Assembly: GCA_937928775.1 (NCBI GenBank)
Contig: CALFVI010000074.1
Span: 1 to 37,823 of the forward strand
Source: an uncultured Elioraea sp.
GTDB taxonomy: Bacteria > Pseudomonadota > Alphaproteobacteria > Acetobacterales > Acetobacteraceae
Length of the DNA stretch: 37,823 bases
Reading direction: 5' to 3'
Below, one piece after another: positions 37,687-37,823 of this stretch (position 1 is its first letter; every line of letters begins with the position of its first letter). Both the position numbers and the translations under genes were made by a program. Below the pieces are notes generated by a model. That model was given only the letters and a program-made list of their open reading frames with translations. It had not been told where the DNA came from and ran no database searches.

Positions 37687-37823
37687 GTCCTGGACTCAAA
37701 CCGTGTCCACAGCCGGATGGCGGCGAGGGCGACGGCGCTGAGGTAGTTGCGTGCGAGCTTGTCGAAGCGCGTGGCGATGCGCCGGAAATGCTTGAGGCGG
37801 TTGAAGCATCGTTCGATGAGGTT
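37645..37823 (-). mobile_element. IS5-family insertion sequence (one end, partial)
   Basis: The end of an IS that continues beyond the right edge. It contains the transposase 3' end and the outer non-coding end. The boundary is estimated at about 37645-37655, where the HMA-type sequence stops looking native. The terminal repeat and target duplication cannot be fixed without the other end. Confidence 0.65.
37683..37823 (-). CDS. IS5-family transposase (partial, C-terminal 46 residues)
   Basis: The open frame enters from the right edge and reads NLIERCFNRLKHFRRIATRF, then DKLARNYLSAVALAAIRLW, stopping at TAG (37683-37685). E4 followed by six residues and K11 is the end of the Y-x2-R-x3-E-x6-K signature with the third catalytic acid of the DDE site. 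RIATRFDKLARNY is highly characteristic of IS5/IS427-group transposases. The N-terminus and first two catalytic acids lie outside the window. Confidence 0.92.
   Translation of the reverse strand, partial: NLIERCFNRLKHFRRIATRFDKLARNYLSAVALAAIRLWTRFESRT

Overview
The window looks like chromosomal DNA of a high-GC alphaproteobacterium, probably a Rhodospirillales/Acetobacteraceae-type organism. The evidence is the mix of proteins: a BigR/SqrR-like ArsR regulator, SecB with a Tim44-like protein and MltA, IalB-type secreted proteins, a DUF1674 (SDHAF4-like) protein, MipA/OmpV, and a DUF5132/HMA pair. Strong GC preference at third codon positions creates many long antisense frames that are not genes. 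The taxonomic call is an inference from gene families, not from a marker comparison.

Layout. 1-1632: two YeeE/YedE-type membrane proteins divergent from an ArsR-family regulator whose two cysteines have the spacing of sulfide/persulfide sensors; a palindrome sits in the promoter between them. 1643-6269: a complete branched-chain-amino-acid-type ABC importer on the minus strand (livG, livF, binding protein, livH, livM), with a strong stem-loop between the binding-protein gene and the permeases. 6270-6971: no intact gene, but a frameshifted relic. 6972-10319: a lipoprotein serine protease and a molybdenum hydroxylase large subunit without its partner subunits. 10395-16207: metF, a LutA-like protein, mltA and a Tim44-like gene on the minus strand, then a histidine phosphatase, an FAH-family hydrolase and secB. 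16486-22113: an MFS transporter, a secreted phytase-like protein, then rlmN, an ialB-like gene and a TrmH-type methyltransferase, and a YdcF-like protein.

22325-29945: DUF1674 divergent from htpX, a Rieske oxygenase, an ArnT-like glycosyltransferase, rsmB, a sugar kinase, an aldo/keto reductase and two tiny overlapping membrane-protein genes. 30093-35587: a secreted protein and the replication cluster dnaN-recF-gyrB, without dnaA beside it. 35756-37823: a MipA/OmpV outer-membrane protein, a probable small hypothetical gene, and a DUF5132 + HMA-domain pair whose 3' end runs into an IS5-family element that leaves the window.

Most of the window is housekeeping. I see no convincing wholly new system. 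The best leads are the sulfur-sensing locus with its tandem-duplicated leader, the two coupled micro-membrane proteins, the kinase gene with no ordinary start codon at its expected N-terminus, the orphan molybdoenzyme subunit, the frameshifted relic, and the metal-associated gene pair cut by an IS. No tRNA, rRNA or CRISPR array was recognised.
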